This document shows positions 35,746-44,872 of a DNA stretch of 49,151 nucleotides, in pieces; position 1 is the first letter of the stretch; every line of letters starts with the position of its first letter. Under the pieces are notes generated by a model. That model had not been told where the DNA came from and ran no database searches. It saw only the letters and a list, made by a program, of their open reading frames with translations. The stretch lies in NCBI GenBank assembly GCA_028689835.1, contig JAQVCK010000004.1, positions 1 to 49,151 on the forward strand, given 5' to 3'. The position numbers and the translations under genes are program-made. Origin of the DNA: Pygmaiobacter sp. (GTDB lineage: Bacteria; Bacillota; Clostridia; Oscillospirales; Ruminococcaceae).

Positions 35746-36903
35746 GTGTTGAAAAAAAGCAGACCTGTCAAAATCAAGCGCTATCGGCGCAGCTTTTCCG
35801 GCTCTGGCGCAAAGAAAAACCTCGCCCGCCGTATCTTGCTTTGGGTGGTGATTCTTGGTGCGGTGTTTGGCATAGGCTGGCTGGTTGCAAAACCGGGGCT
35901 GGACCTCGCATCCGGCTTGTGGTACCGGTATAAAAACGGGGGTGGCGCACCCTCCTCGCAGGCGGCAAACTCCACCCCCGCGGCATCCTCTTCTCAGCCG
36001 CAGCCTGCTTCTACCGAAACCCCGCAACCCACACCGGCCCCTGCCGCAAACGGGATGGGCGGCTGGGCCATGGTCGCTTTAAGCGAAGCGGACACGCCGG
36101 AGAAAGCCACCGCACTGGCCGCGCAACTGCAAGCGCAGGGGGTAACCTACGTTGTGCTGCCGCTGAAAGACGACCGCGGTTACCTGTATTACAACTCCGC
36201 GTTGCCCTTGGCGCAAAAATCCATTGCGGCCACCACCGTCGACGCGGCGGCCATTGCCAGCGCCTTGCGCAATGCGGGGGTCACCCCGGTGGCGGGGCTG
36301 TGCGCCTTTAAAGACAGCCTTGTGCCGTTTGTCGACCGCACAACAGCCGTCAAATACAACAATCAGGACATCACTTGGCTGGACACCTCGAAAGAGCTGG
36401 GTGGCAAGGCGTGGCTGAACCCCAACTCCCCGGTGGCACAGCAGTATATCACCGACTTGATTGGCGAAGTGAAGGGCCTTGGCTTTGACACGGTGCTGCT
36501 GCAAAACCTGCAATTCCCCGAGGGCACCGGGCTGAACCTTGCAAGCTACGGCGCGATGGCCGGCACCAAAGAGCAGTTACTGGCACAACTGGGCCAGCAA
36601 TATCAGGGCATCGACGGGGTGAGTGTGTGGTTTGAATTCCCCGCCGCCGCAGTGCGCGGCGAGATGGCCAGCAGCTACGGCGCGTCGCCCGCCACCTTTG
36701 GGTTGCAACGCGTGTTTGTGCGGCTGGACGATGCGGCGCTGTCCGACAGCACCGGGCTTGCCGGGCTGCTTTCGCCGTTTGTCAGCGGCGGGGCAACGGG
36801 CTTTGGCGTGCGCGGTGTTTCCGGCAGCACGCCCGAGGCGCTGGCGGTGGTCAACGACGCCGCAAAGCAGGCCGGGTTTACCAGTTATTTTGTCATTCCC
36901 TAG
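35746..36903 (+). CDS. Membrane-anchored DUF4015-like putative glycoside hydrolase-fold protein
   Basis: N-terminal TM (ILLWVVILGAVFGIGWLV), S/P/Q-rich linker, then YVVLPLKDDRGYLYY...FKDSLVPF...WLNPNSPVAQQYITDLIGEVKGLGFDTVLLQNLQFPEG. Confidence 0.75.
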   Translation: MLKKSRPVKIKRYRRSFSGSGAKKNLARRILLWVVILGAVFGIGWLVAKPGLDLASGLWYRYKNGGGAPSSQAANSTPAASSSQPQPASTETPQPTPAPAANGMGGWAMVALSEADTPEKATALAAQLQAQGVTYVVLPLKDDRGYLYYNSALPLAQKSIAATTVDAAAIASALRNAGVTPVAGLCAFKDSLVPFVDRTTAVKYNNQDITWLDTSKELGGKAWLNPNSPVAQQYITDLIGEVKGLGFDTVLLQNLQFPEGTGLNLASYGAMAGTKEQLLAQLGQQYQGIDGVSVWFEFPAAAVRGEMASSYGASPATFGLQRVFVRLDDAALSDSTGLAGLLSPFVSGGATGFGVRGVSGSTPEALAVVNDAAKQAGFTSYFVIP

Positions 36904-36944
36904 GCGGGCTATTTGCCGGTCACCGGCAAAAGGGGGCTGTAACA

Positions 36945-37397
36945 GTGTTTGTGCGAAGTGCGAAAGAAGAGGACCTTGACGGCTTGTACGATTTGTGCTG
37001 CGAGCAGGCGGCCCGCGTATTGCCGCGCGATGTGTTTGAGGCGGTGTTTCGCGCCGCAACAAAAGACACCCACCGCCGCTTAGTGGTGGCAATTGAGGAC
37101 GAGCAGATTGTTGGGTATGCCGACATGCAGCTCTCGCTGTTGCTGTCCCACTGCGCGCTTGCCGCGGTGTTCAACGAGTTTTATGTGCGTGAGGCACTGC
37201 GCGGCCACGGCATTGGCACCGGTATGCTGTTGTCGCTGTCACGGCAGGCACAGTCCATTGGCTGTGGCGAGTTGCAGGCCTTTTGCCAGCGGGTCAATTT
37301 AAAAAGCCAGTCTTTTTTAGAGCGGCACGGCTTTGTGCGCAGCCAGCACAACTTTACAAAATCCATTGAACCACTGCAGAACAGCACTGCTGTTTGA
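36945..37397 (+). CDS. GNAT-family N-acetyltransferase
   Basis: MFVRSAKEEDLDGLYDLC...FNEFYVREALRGHGIGTGMLLSLSRQAQSIGC... Confidence 0.85.
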   Translation: MFVRSAKEEDLDGLYDLCCEQAARVLPRDVFEAVFRAATKDTHRRLVVAIEDEQIVGYADMQLSLLLSHCALAAVFNEFYVREALRGHGIGTGMLLSLSRQAQSIGCGELQAFCQRVNLKSQSFLERHGFVRSQHNFTKSIEPLQNSTAV

Positions 37398-37420
37398 CCC
37401 TTTGTTATGGACTATTTTTA

Positions 37421-37469
37421 AGCGCGGCAGCTTTACAGGTTTTTCTCTGTAAGGCTGCCGTGCTTTTTT
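37421..37469 (+). terminator. Intrinsic terminator
   Basis: AGCGCGGCAGCTTTACAG-loop-CTGTAAGGCTGCCGTGCTTTTTT. Confidence 0.85.
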
Positions 37470-37564
37470 CATCCGCAGGGTTTGGCAACGCATGTTAAGC
37501 GCTGGGTTGGGGCCCCCTTTGCGAAATACCCCCGGCCCGCCCTCACCCCTATTATAAAAAAGTC

Positions 37565-37595
37565 TTGTGTGTGACGTAACGTCGTATAGTAAAAT
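37565..37595 (+). promoter_or_regulatory. MerR-type promoter (19-bp spacer with GACGTAACGTC dyad)
   Basis: TTGTGT (37565-37570) - 19 nt - TAAAAT (37590-37595); dyad GACGTAACGTC 37573-37583 in the spacer. Confidence 0.65.
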
Positions 37596-37617
37596 AGCAA
37601 TCAAAGGAGGTTTTGTT

Positions 37618-37764
37618 GTGGAAAAGTTTCGGGCAACCCCGGCGGGCTATTGGACCGTCGGCAAACTTTCAAAAAAAATGGGGGTCACCATCCGCACCCT
37701 GCAACACTATGACCAGATGGGTTTGCTTTGTCCCTCTGCTGCCAGCGCCGGTGGCAGGCGGTGA
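37618..37764 (+). pseudogene. Truncated MerR-family regulator (HTH only)
   Basis: VEKFRATPAGYWTVGKLSKKMGVTIRTLQHYDQMGLLCPSAASAGGRR* ends abruptly after the MerR GGRR; RBS AAAGGAGG and GTG start retained. Confidence 0.8.
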
Positions 37765-37809
37765 TTTGACACTTTTGCCCCACCCAAAAAAAACACCGGG
37801 CACAATAAA

Positions 37810-37853
37810 AAAACCGCGATGTGCGGGGCTGGTGCCCTGTACATCGCGGTTTT
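37810..37853 (-). terminator. Terminator of birA (may serve both strands)
   Basis: AAAACCGCGATGT...ACATCGCGGTTTT. Confidence 0.8.
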
Positions 37854-37878
37854 GCATTTCTTTCATTTAAAAAAGGGC

Positions 37879-38598
37879 CTAGTAAATGCCGCGTACCGTC
37901 ACCTCACCGGTGAACACCGCCACCTCGCCACCAGCAGTGCGCACCACCAGCCGCCCGGCATCGTCAATCTGCTCTGCAATGCCCTCTATTTTGTCGGTGA
38001 ATACCCGGCGGCCAAGGTTAATGCAGGCGGCGCGGTACTCTTGCGCAATCGACGCAAACCCACCTTCTGCAAACACGGCAAGCCGCTTTTGCAGCGCATT
38101 CGTTAAGGCCTGCGCCGCAACGTCCACCGTACACTCTACCCCGGCCAGTGAAAAAATAGAACCACCATGCGGCAGGCCCCCCTGCTCAAAAAAGCTGGCG
38201 GGCTGCAAAAGGTTTAGCCCAATGCCCGCAATATAACAGGCTTCGCCGTCGCCCTGCACGCTTTCGCACAGGATCCCACAGATTTTTTTGCCAAACAGCA
38301 GCAGATCGTTGGGCCATTTAATGCCCGGTACCCGCCCACACAGCGTTTGTACCGCGTCGGACACCGCCAGTGACACCGCCAGCGGCAACGCCGCGGGGTC
38401 TGCCAGTGGGCGGCGCAGCAGCACACTGTAATACAGTGCCTGCCCGGGCTGGTTCTCCCACACCTTGCCGCCGCGCCCACGCCCGGCGGTCTGGTTGTCG
38501 GTGTACACCACCGTGCCGTCGGCAAATTCCGCACTTTTGCGGCGCAGTAAGCTGTTGGTCGAATCGGTGCTGTCGATTCGCTGCAGTGCAAACTTCAT
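37879..38598 (-). CDS. birA: Biotin--[acetyl-CoA-carboxylase] ligase (no HTH domain)
   Basis: MKFALQRIDSTDSTNSLLRR...VVYTDNQTAGRGRGGKVWENQPGQALYYSVLLR...IKWPNDLLLFGKKICGILCE. Confidence 0.95.
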   Translation of the reverse strand: MKFALQRIDSTDSTNSLLRRKSAEFADGTVVYTDNQTAGRGRGGKVWENQPGQALYYSVLLRRPLADPAALPLAVSLAVSDAVQTLCGRVPGIKWPNDLLLFGKKICGILCESVQGDGEACYIAGIGLNLLQPASFFEQGGLPHGGSIFSLAGVECTVDVAAQALTNALQKRLAVFAEGGFASIAQEYRAACINLGRRVFTDKIEGIAEQIDDAGRLVVRTAGGEVAVFTGEVTVRGIY

Positions 38599-39089
38599 CG
38601 CCCTTTTACCTCCCGGTGGGTAAACTGAGGCACCCCGTTTGTAATGGTCAGGATGCCATAGCTTGGCCGGCCGGTGCGTGGGATGCTGACCGAACCGGGG
38701 TTAAACATCCACACCCCGTCTACTTGTTCCATATGTGGGGTGTGGGTGTGGCCAAATAATACAATATCTGCCTCACGCTGTTTTGCTGCGCGCAGCAGCG
38801 GGCCCAGCGTCGCTTTTACCTCATAACCGTGGCCATGGGTAAAAAACAGCAACAGGTTTTCAAATGCAACCAAACGTTCGGGCGGCACACTTTTGTCGTA
38901 GTCGCAGTTGCCGCGCACCTCGTATACCATGGGGCAGCGGCAGCTTGCGCGCACCGCGGCAAGGTCTGAAAGGCCATCCCCTAAAAAAATCAGCGCATCG
39001 GCATCCTGTTCGGTTGCCAGCACCGAGGCCAGCGCACCGCGGTCACCGTGCGAATCTGAAACAATGATGATCTTGGTGGGTTTATCCAC
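38595..39089 (-). CDS. YfcE/MJ0936-type metallophosphoesterase
   Basis: MDKPTKIIIVSDSHGDRGALASVL...ALIFLGDGLSDL...VRGNCDYD...FFTHGHGYEV...LFGHTHTP. Confidence 0.94.
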   Translation of the reverse strand: MDKPTKIIIVSDSHGDRGALASVLATEQDADALIFLGDGLSDLAAVRASCRCPMVYEVRGNCDYDKSVPPERLVAFENLLLFFTHGHGYEVKATLGPLLRAAKQREADIVLFGHTHTPHMEQVDGVWMFNPGSVSIPRTGRPSYGILTITNGVPQFTHREVKGR

Positions 39090-39091
39090 CG

Positions 39092-39928
39092 TTACTCCTC
39101 CTTTTGGGCCGTAAGGGCGCGGTAGATCACACTTTTGGCGATGCCGCTCTCTGCAGCGGCCTGCTTGCAGGCCGCGCTGGCGGGCTGCCCGTCTGCAACG
39201 AGCTGCTTTGCCAGTTTTACGGCACGCGCCTCAGTCCAAGCTTGCCGCACCGGGGCAGGGGCCCCGGCAACGACCAGTACAAACTCCCCGCGCGGGGGGA
39301 CATCGTTGTACTGTGCCAATGCCTTTGCAAGGGTGGTCTTTTGTATTTCTTCATGCAGCTTGGTCAGCTCGCGGCAGATCGTCACGCTGCGGTCACCATA
39401 GCTGTTCAGCAGGTCGGTAAGGGTGTTGGTCAGCTTGTGTGGTGCCTCGTAAAACACCAGCGTGCGCTGCTCGCCGCAGGTCTCCTGCAAACGCTCTTTG
39501 CGCTGGCGGCGGTTCATTGGCAAAAAGCCCTCAAAGCAAAACCGGCCGGTCGGCTGGCCGGACACCGCCAGTGCGGTGATGACCGCGCTGGGCCCCGGGA
39601 TGGGCACCACACAGATGCCCTCTTCCAGCGCCTGCGTAACAATCAGTTCCCCCGGGTCACTGATGGCAGGCATGCCGGCATCACTGCACAGCGCACAGGT
39701 TTCGCCGGCGCGGATGCGGCGCAAAATGGCCTCGCCGCGCTCTTTTAAATTGTGCTCGTAATAGCTGACCAGCGGCTTTTTGATGCCGAGGTGGTTGAGC
39801 AGCTTTACAGTGACGCGCGTGTCCTCTGCCGCGATAAAATCGGCCTGGGCAAAAGTTTGCGCCGCCCGCGCCGACCAATCGCTTAAATTGCCGATTGGGG
39901 TGCCGACGATATACAGGGTCCCGCTCAC
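39092..39928 (-). CDS. rsmI: 16S rRNA (cytidine1402-2'-O)-methyltransferase
   Basis: MSGTLYIVGTPIGNLSDWSARAAQTFAQADFIAAEDTRVTVKLLNHLGIKKPLVSYYEHN...; GTG start after AAGGAGG. Confidence 0.96.
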   Translation of the reverse strand: MSGTLYIVGTPIGNLSDWSARAAQTFAQADFIAAEDTRVTVKLLNHLGIKKPLVSYYEHNLKERGEAILRRIRAGETCALCSDAGMPAISDPGELIVTQALEEGICVVPIPGPSAVITALAVSGQPTGRFCFEGFLPMNRRQRKERLQETCGEQRTLVFYEAPHKLTNTLTDLLNSYGDRSVTICRELTKLHEEIQKTTLAKALAQYNDVPPRGEFVLVVAGAPAPVRQAWTEARAVKLAKQLVADGQPASAACKQAAAESGIAKSVIYRALTAQKEE

Positions 39929-40653
39929 GTCGCGCCCCCTCCTTGTTGATAAATTTGCAGCAGTTCGGCCGACGGGCTGCCGTCTGCTTGTTCCATATAC
40001 AGGTCGGGCAACAGGGTAAGGCCCGGGCTTGCCGCCTTGCGGCCATCCAGCAAAAACAGCCATGGCACCGTTTCGGGCCTGCGACGCACAAAGCGCAACC
40101 GTTTGGGCTCAATGCCGCACCGCCGCATCTCCACCATCAAATCGGTCAGGCGGGCGGGCCGGTTGCACACGCACAGCCGCCCGCCGTCGCGCAACAACTG
40201 GGCAGCCGCGTCGCAAACATCGCCCGCCGTGCAGGTGAGCTCATGCCGGGCCGCACCGCGCGCAGGCTTTTGAGACACAAACCCGCCGGTAAAGTATGGC
40301 GGGTTGCAGCTAACCACGTGGAACTGCCCGCGGGGCAGCACTGGCGGCAAGGCGCGCAGATCACCCTGCAACGCCGTGATGTGCGCGGCCCCCGCCTCTT
40401 TTGCCGCCCGCGCCAGCAGGGCCGCGCCCTCGGCATCCAGCTCTAACCCATAGCAAGGGCCCCGGTGCCCGGCGTCGTGCCAGCGCAGCGGCACAATGCC
40501 ACAGCCGGTGCCAAGGTCGCAGGCAAGCCAGCCACGGTGCACATTGCAAAAGGCCGACAACAGCATGGCATCGGTGCCAAACCGGTGGCGCGGGCTGACG
40601 AAAACTTCGGTACCGCCTGCAAGGCGCTCCAGCGTCACGCCATCATTTCCCAC
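39925..40653 (-). CDS. tRNA1(Val) (adenine37-N6)-methyltransferase (TrmN6/YabB-like)
   Basis: ...SPRHRFGTDAMLLSAFCNVHRGWLACDLGTGCGIVPL...VVSCNPPYF. Confidence 0.92.
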   Translation of the reverse strand: MGNDGVTLERLAGGTEVFVSPRHRFGTDAMLLSAFCNVHRGWLACDLGTGCGIVPLRWHDAGHRGPCYGLELDAEGAALLARAAKEAGAAHITALQGDLRALPPVLPRGQFHVVSCNPPYFTGGFVSQKPARGAARHELTCTAGDVCDAAAQLLRDGGRLCVCNRPARLTDLMVEMRRCGIEPKRLRFVRRRPETVPWLFLLDGRKAASPGLTLLPDLYMEQADGSPSAELLQIYQQGGGAT

Positions 40654-40689
40654 AACCGGCCCCCCCTTAATTTTTCCCCCAGTGTAAAA

Positions 40690-40722
40690 ATCAGGGCAGG
40701 CATTAACCGCCCGCCCTGACTC
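40690..40722 (-). terminator. Terminator downstream of the ferredoxin gene
   Basis: TCAGGGCGGGCGGTTAATGCCTGCCCTGATTTTTA on the minus strand. Confidence 0.7.
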
Positions 40723-40740
40723 TTTGTGTTGATTACGAAA

Positions 40741-40914
<174 letters not shown>

Positions 40915-40991
40915 TTAACACCTCCATTTCCTTTATTTTAACATAAAACTGGAAATAATCAAGCGCTAAAATTGTTGCAAAAATACCAAAT

Positions 40992-42035
40992 TCAGCCTTG
41001 TGGCTGGCCGTTTTGCGGCTTATTGCCCCGCCGGGGGCCACGCCTGCGCCGCTTAGAAGGCTTGGGGGCGGCACCATCGTCCTTTGGCTGTGCTGCCCGC
41101 TGCCGTGGGGCAGGGGGTGTTTGCGGCTGCGGGGGGGCACTCTCTTGTGCGGGGGCCGGTTTTTCCGCTGTTTTGGGGGGCGGCGGCGCGCCACCCGCCC
41201 CTTTGCGGCGGCTACCCTTTTTGGTGGCCGCGCGCAACACGGCCACCTGGTCGCGGTGGTAGGTCTTAGGTAAATCCGGAGACTTATCCAGCCGCACGCG
41301 CAGGTTGCCCGAGATCACATTCACCTCGCACACCGTGCCGTCGCCGTCCGGCGTGTGCACATAACTGGTCACGCCGGGGGTGATGCCGGTCAAAAACTCA
41401 TAGGCCGGCTGCTCGTAGGCAAGGCAGCACATCAGCCGCCCGCAGGCCCCGCTAATTTTGGTGGGGTTCAGCGACAGCCCCTGCTCCTTTGCCATCTTGA
41501 TGGACACCGGCTGAAAATCAGTCAAAAACCGGCTACAACAAAACGGCTGCCCGCAAATGCCAAGGCCGCCCAGCATTTTGCTCTCGTCGCGCACGCCGAT
41601 TTGCCGCAGCTCAATGCGGGTGCGAAACACCCCGGCAAGGTCTTTGACAAGGTCACGAAAATCCACCCGGCCGTCTGCGGTGAAATAAAACAAAATTTTG
41701 CTGCGGTCAAACGTGTACTCCACGTCAATCAGCTTCATCTCTAACCCGTGCTTTGCAATGCGCTCTTCGCACACATCAAACGCCTTGCTCTCATCCTCGC
41801 GGTTTTGCTTCATGCGCCGGATGTCGGCGTCATCAGCAGGCCGCGTGACCTCTTTGAGCGGTTTGACGATATTGCTTTCCGGTACCTCGTGCGGGCCCTG
41901 CGAGACCTCGCCGCACTCGGTGCCGCGGGAGGTCTCAACAATCACGTAGTCATCCTTTTGGATGTCCAGCCCACCGGGGTCAAAATAGTACACCTTGCCC
42001 CCGGCCTTAAACCGGACGCCAATTACATTTGCCAT
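40992..42035 (-). CDS. ricT: RicT/YaaT PSP1-domain protein with Pro/Arg-rich C-terminal tail
   Basis: MANVIGVRFKAGGKVYYFDPGGLDIQKDDYVIVETSRGTECGEV...LGGLGICGQPFCCSRFLTDFQPVSIKMAKEQGLSLNPTKISGACGRLMCCLAYE. Confidence 0.95.
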   Translation of the reverse strand: MANVIGVRFKAGGKVYYFDPGGLDIQKDDYVIVETSRGTECGEVSQGPHEVPESNIVKPLKEVTRPADDADIRRMKQNREDESKAFDVCEERIAKHGLEMKLIDVEYTFDRSKILFYFTADGRVDFRDLVKDLAGVFRTRIELRQIGVRDESKMLGGLGICGQPFCCSRFLTDFQPVSIKMAKEQGLSLNPTKISGACGRLMCCLAYEQPAYEFLTGITPGVTSYVHTPDGDGTVCEVNVISGNLRVRLDKSPDLPKTYHRDQVAVLRAATKKGSRRKGAGGAPPPPKTAEKPAPAQESAPPQPQTPPAPRQRAAQPKDDGAAPKPSKRRRRGPRRGNKPQNGQPQG

Positions 42036-42132
42036 AGACTATCCTGCCGCTGCCGCTGCGGTGGGTTTTTAGTGCCGCTGCCCTGCGGCGAAATTCGGGC
42101 AGCGCTTCAAAAGGGAGTAAGGGATGGCTGCG

Positions 42133-43059
42133 TCAGGCACCGGCGGGCGGGGCAATGCGCAGCGCCAGCAAGGTGCTGACCAGCTTAGCGCTGCCCCCGC
42201 GCAGCCGCCGCTGCGCCTCAAACACCGCGGGCAAAGCGCGGGCCGCATCCTGCCGCGACAATGCGGGCAAGCCGGGTACCGCGCGGCCATCCAGCGCCGC
42301 GGCATATAGTTGTGCAAGGTCGGCCAAAAAGCACTCGGCCTCGTCTCGCTTTGTTTTACCTTCAATTCTGGTGGCCTCAGCCAGCAGGCCAAACCGGTCT
42401 TTTGCAGCACCAAGGCCAACAAACCGCGCGGCACCGCGCAAAACCTCCATGCGCTGTGCATCGCCGGCAGCGGCAAGGCAATACCCCAATGCGCCACCAT
42501 AGGCAGCGGCCAAAAACGCCGCATCCGCAGCAGAGACACCGCCCTGCCGCAACACCCCGGCGCAAACTTTTATGTCCAGCGGGGTAAGGGTATACACCGC
42601 ACAGCGCGAGCGGATGGTGGGCAAAATAGCCGCCTCACTGTCGGCGGTCAGCACAAACAGGACCCCCGCGGGCGGCTCCTCCAAAACTTTGAGCAGCGCG
42701 TTGGCCGCGGCGGCCTGCATTTTTTGCGCATCCTGAAAAATGGCAACCCTGCCCTCGGCAGATAGGGAAGTGGACCGCACGGCAGCGCGCACCTCGCGCA
42801 CCCGGTCGACCGGGATGATGCCGGCGGCCCCCTGCGGGGCGGCTGTGATGCATTCAGGGTTTTGCCCCAGTAGCACCGTGTCGGCCCCCGGCCCGCCCTG
42901 CGGGTAAAGGTAATCGGCCGCAAGCAGCCGCGCCGCATAGTTTTTGCCAAAGCCCGGCGCCCCGCACAGCAAAATGCTGTGCGGCAGCCGCCCGGCCGCC
43001 AGCGCGGCGGCAAGGTCGTTTTTTAGCGCGTCATTGCCATACAGACGCTGTAACATCAA
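42133..43059 (-). CDS. holB: DNA polymerase III subunit delta'
   Basis: MMLQRLYGNDALKNDLAAALAAGRLPHSILLCGAPGFGKNYAARLLAADYL...LLKVLEEPPAGVLFVLTADSEAAILPTIRSRC. Confidence 0.95.
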   Translation of the reverse strand: MMLQRLYGNDALKNDLAAALAAGRLPHSILLCGAPGFGKNYAARLLAADYLYPQGGPGADTVLLGQNPECITAAPQGAAGIIPVDRVREVRAAVRSTSLSAEGRVAIFQDAQKMQAAAANALLKVLEEPPAGVLFVLTADSEAAILPTIRSRCAVYTLTPLDIKVCAGVLRQGGVSAADAAFLAAAYGGALGYCLAAAGDAQRMEVLRGAARFVGLGAAKDRFGLLAEATRIEGKTKRDEAECFLADLAQLYAAALDGRAVPGLPALSRQDAARALPAVFEAQRRLRGGSAKLVSTLLALRIAPPAGA

Positions 43060-43379
43060 AGCTTTTCAAACCGGTCTACCGGCGTGACAAACACCGTTGC
43101 GCCACCCACAGTAACCTCCAGCGGGAACGCCGTGGTCACCCCAATACCGTACGAAGCCGTTGAGGGCACAATCTCGGTGCGCTGTTTGGAGTACTCTGCG
43201 ATGATTGAAATGGCTTCATCCACCTTTTCATCCTCGGTACCAATTAGCAACGTCACGTTGCCCGCCAGCAAAAAGCCACCGGTCGTCGACAACCGTGTCA
43301 CCGAAAACCCCGCTTTGGTCAGGGCCGAAGAGACCGCGCCTGAATCCTCTTTGTTGACAATTGCAGTAATCATTTTCAT
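43056..43379 (-). CDS. darA: Cyclic-di-AMP receptor (DarA/PstA, YaaQ family)
   Basis: MKMITAIVNKEDSGAVSSALTKAGFSVTRLSTTGGFLLAGNVTLLIGTEDEKVDEAISII... Confidence 0.96.
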   Translation of the reverse strand: MKMITAIVNKEDSGAVSSALTKAGFSVTRLSTTGGFLLAGNVTLLIGTEDEKVDEAISIIAEYSKQRTEIVPSTASYGIGVTTAFPLEVTVGGATVFVTPVDRFEKL

Positions 43380-43479
43380 ACTGTACAGCCTCCTTTGCGG
43401 TTGTTTGGTACAGTTTTATTTTACCACGAGTTCGCCAGGATTTCTACCGTTTTACACACCGGCACTGTTTAAAACCCGT

Positions 43480-43915
43480 TTATTCTGTGGAAAACTGTGT
43501 GAAAACTTTAAAAAACCGGTAAAATTCGCTCTTTTGACATGGATTTTTGTCCTGCCCACGGCTGAGTTTTGCGACTGTTGAGAATGTATACCATTCTCGA
43601 CAAACTTCGCAAATTCAACGTTCAGTTGTCAAACCTTTCACAGCTTTCCACACGCACTGTGGAAAAAACAGCACGCAAACCCGCTGTTATTAACATTTTC
43701 AACCGAGTTTTCAACATTGCGTTTTGAAACCTCTATACCCTTTGTAATTCTGCGCCGTGAAATCTGTCGAAAAAATTCCAGTTTTAACCAAAATATACAT
43801 CTTCTTTACCCGTTTCATACAAAACGCCCTCTGAAAAATGTTGTATTGGGGAAACTGGGGAATGTTTTTTCCACCACGGTGTTGAAAACTCCGTGGAAAA
43901 TGTTGAAAGCTGACA
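43480..43915. other. AT-rich intergenic cluster of DnaA-box-like TGTGGAAAA / TGTTGAAAA motifs
   Basis: TGTGGAAAA 43486 and 43658; TTTCCACA 43645; TTTTCCACC 43867; GTGGAAAA 43893; TTTTCAAC 43696 and 43708; TGTTGAAAA 43880; TGTTGAAAG 43901. Confidence 0.5.
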
Positions 43916-43960
43916 AATGTGACCTCTTTTTTCTCATTTTTCTGTTGTCTCGTTACCTAA

Positions 43961-43994
43961 AAAAACAAGCAGGGCACCCGCCCTGCTTGTTTTT
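43961..43994 (-). terminator. Terminator of yitT-like gene
   Basis: AAAAACAAGCAGGGC-ACCC-GCCCTGCTTGTTTTT. Confidence 0.9.
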
Positions 43995-43999
43995 GTCTC

Positions 44000-44872
44000 C
44001 TAAAGGGTCGTTTGCCCCTGCGGCGGCTTAAACCCTTCGCCGTATACTTCGTCCACCTCGGTAATCATCACCAGCGCGTCCTCATCCACCGCATGGGCTG
44101 CCGAGCGCACCTTAAAAATCTGGCTTTTGCTGCATGCGCAGAGTAACATATCCTTTTCTTCGCCCGAAAAGGTGCCTTTGGCCCGCACCAGCGTCGACCC
44201 GCGGTCGGTCTGCTCGCTGATGCTTTTGGCAATCTGCTGCCCCTGCGTGGTGATAATAAAGGCCATCTTGCCGCTGCCGGTGCCATACAGCACCCGGTCG
44301 ATTACCTGTGTTGCCGCATAGGTAGAAATTAGCCCATACAGCGCGGCGTCGATATTGCCATACACCAGTGCGCCAAACAACAGGATAACGCTGTCAATCA
44401 TCAGCGAAAACTGCCCCACCGACAGATGCGGCATCACCTTGTGCAGTGAGAGGATGAGAAAATCGGTGCCGCCGGTGGAAGAGCCGCGCATATAAATCAG
44501 CACCAGCCCCGCGCCGATGAGCACACCGGAAAACAGCGCCGCCAGCAGCGGGCTGCCGGTATAAAGCGGGAACTGTGGCAACACCAAATCGACAATTAGC
44601 GTTTGAATGACCATGGTTTTTAAGCTAAGTAATAAAAAACGCCGCCCCAGTGTGCGGTAACTGACCAAAATAATGGGGATGTTGAGCACCAGCATCATGG
44701 TGCCGATGGGCAGGCCGGTGAGGTGGTTGATGATCAGCGCTAAGCCCGACACCCCGCCGGTGGCAAAACCCGCCGCTTTCATAAAGTTATAAATACCAAT
44801 CCCAAACAAAACACTGCCGACTAGGTCATAAAACAAATCAACCAATACCGTTTTAAGTTCAAATTTCTTCAT
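44000..44872 (-). CDS. YitT-family (DUF2179) membrane protein
   Basis: MKKFELKTVLVDLFYDLVGSVLFGIGIYNFMKAAGFATGGVSGLALIINHLTGLPIGTMMLVLNIPI...RGSSTGGTDFL. Confidence 0.95.
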   Translation of the reverse strand: MKKFELKTVLVDLFYDLVGSVLFGIGIYNFMKAAGFATGGVSGLALIINHLTGLPIGTMMLVLNIPIILVSYRTLGRRFLLLSLKTMVIQTLIVDLVLPQFPLYTGSPLLAALFSGVLIGAGLVLIYMRGSSTGGTDFLILSLHKVMPHLSVGQFSLMIDSVILLFGALVYGNIDAALYGLISTYAATQVIDRVLYGTGSGKMAFIITTQGQQIAKSISEQTDRGSTLVRAKGTFSGEEKDMLLCACSKSQIFKVRSAAHAVDEDALVMITEVDEVYGEGFKPPQGQTTL

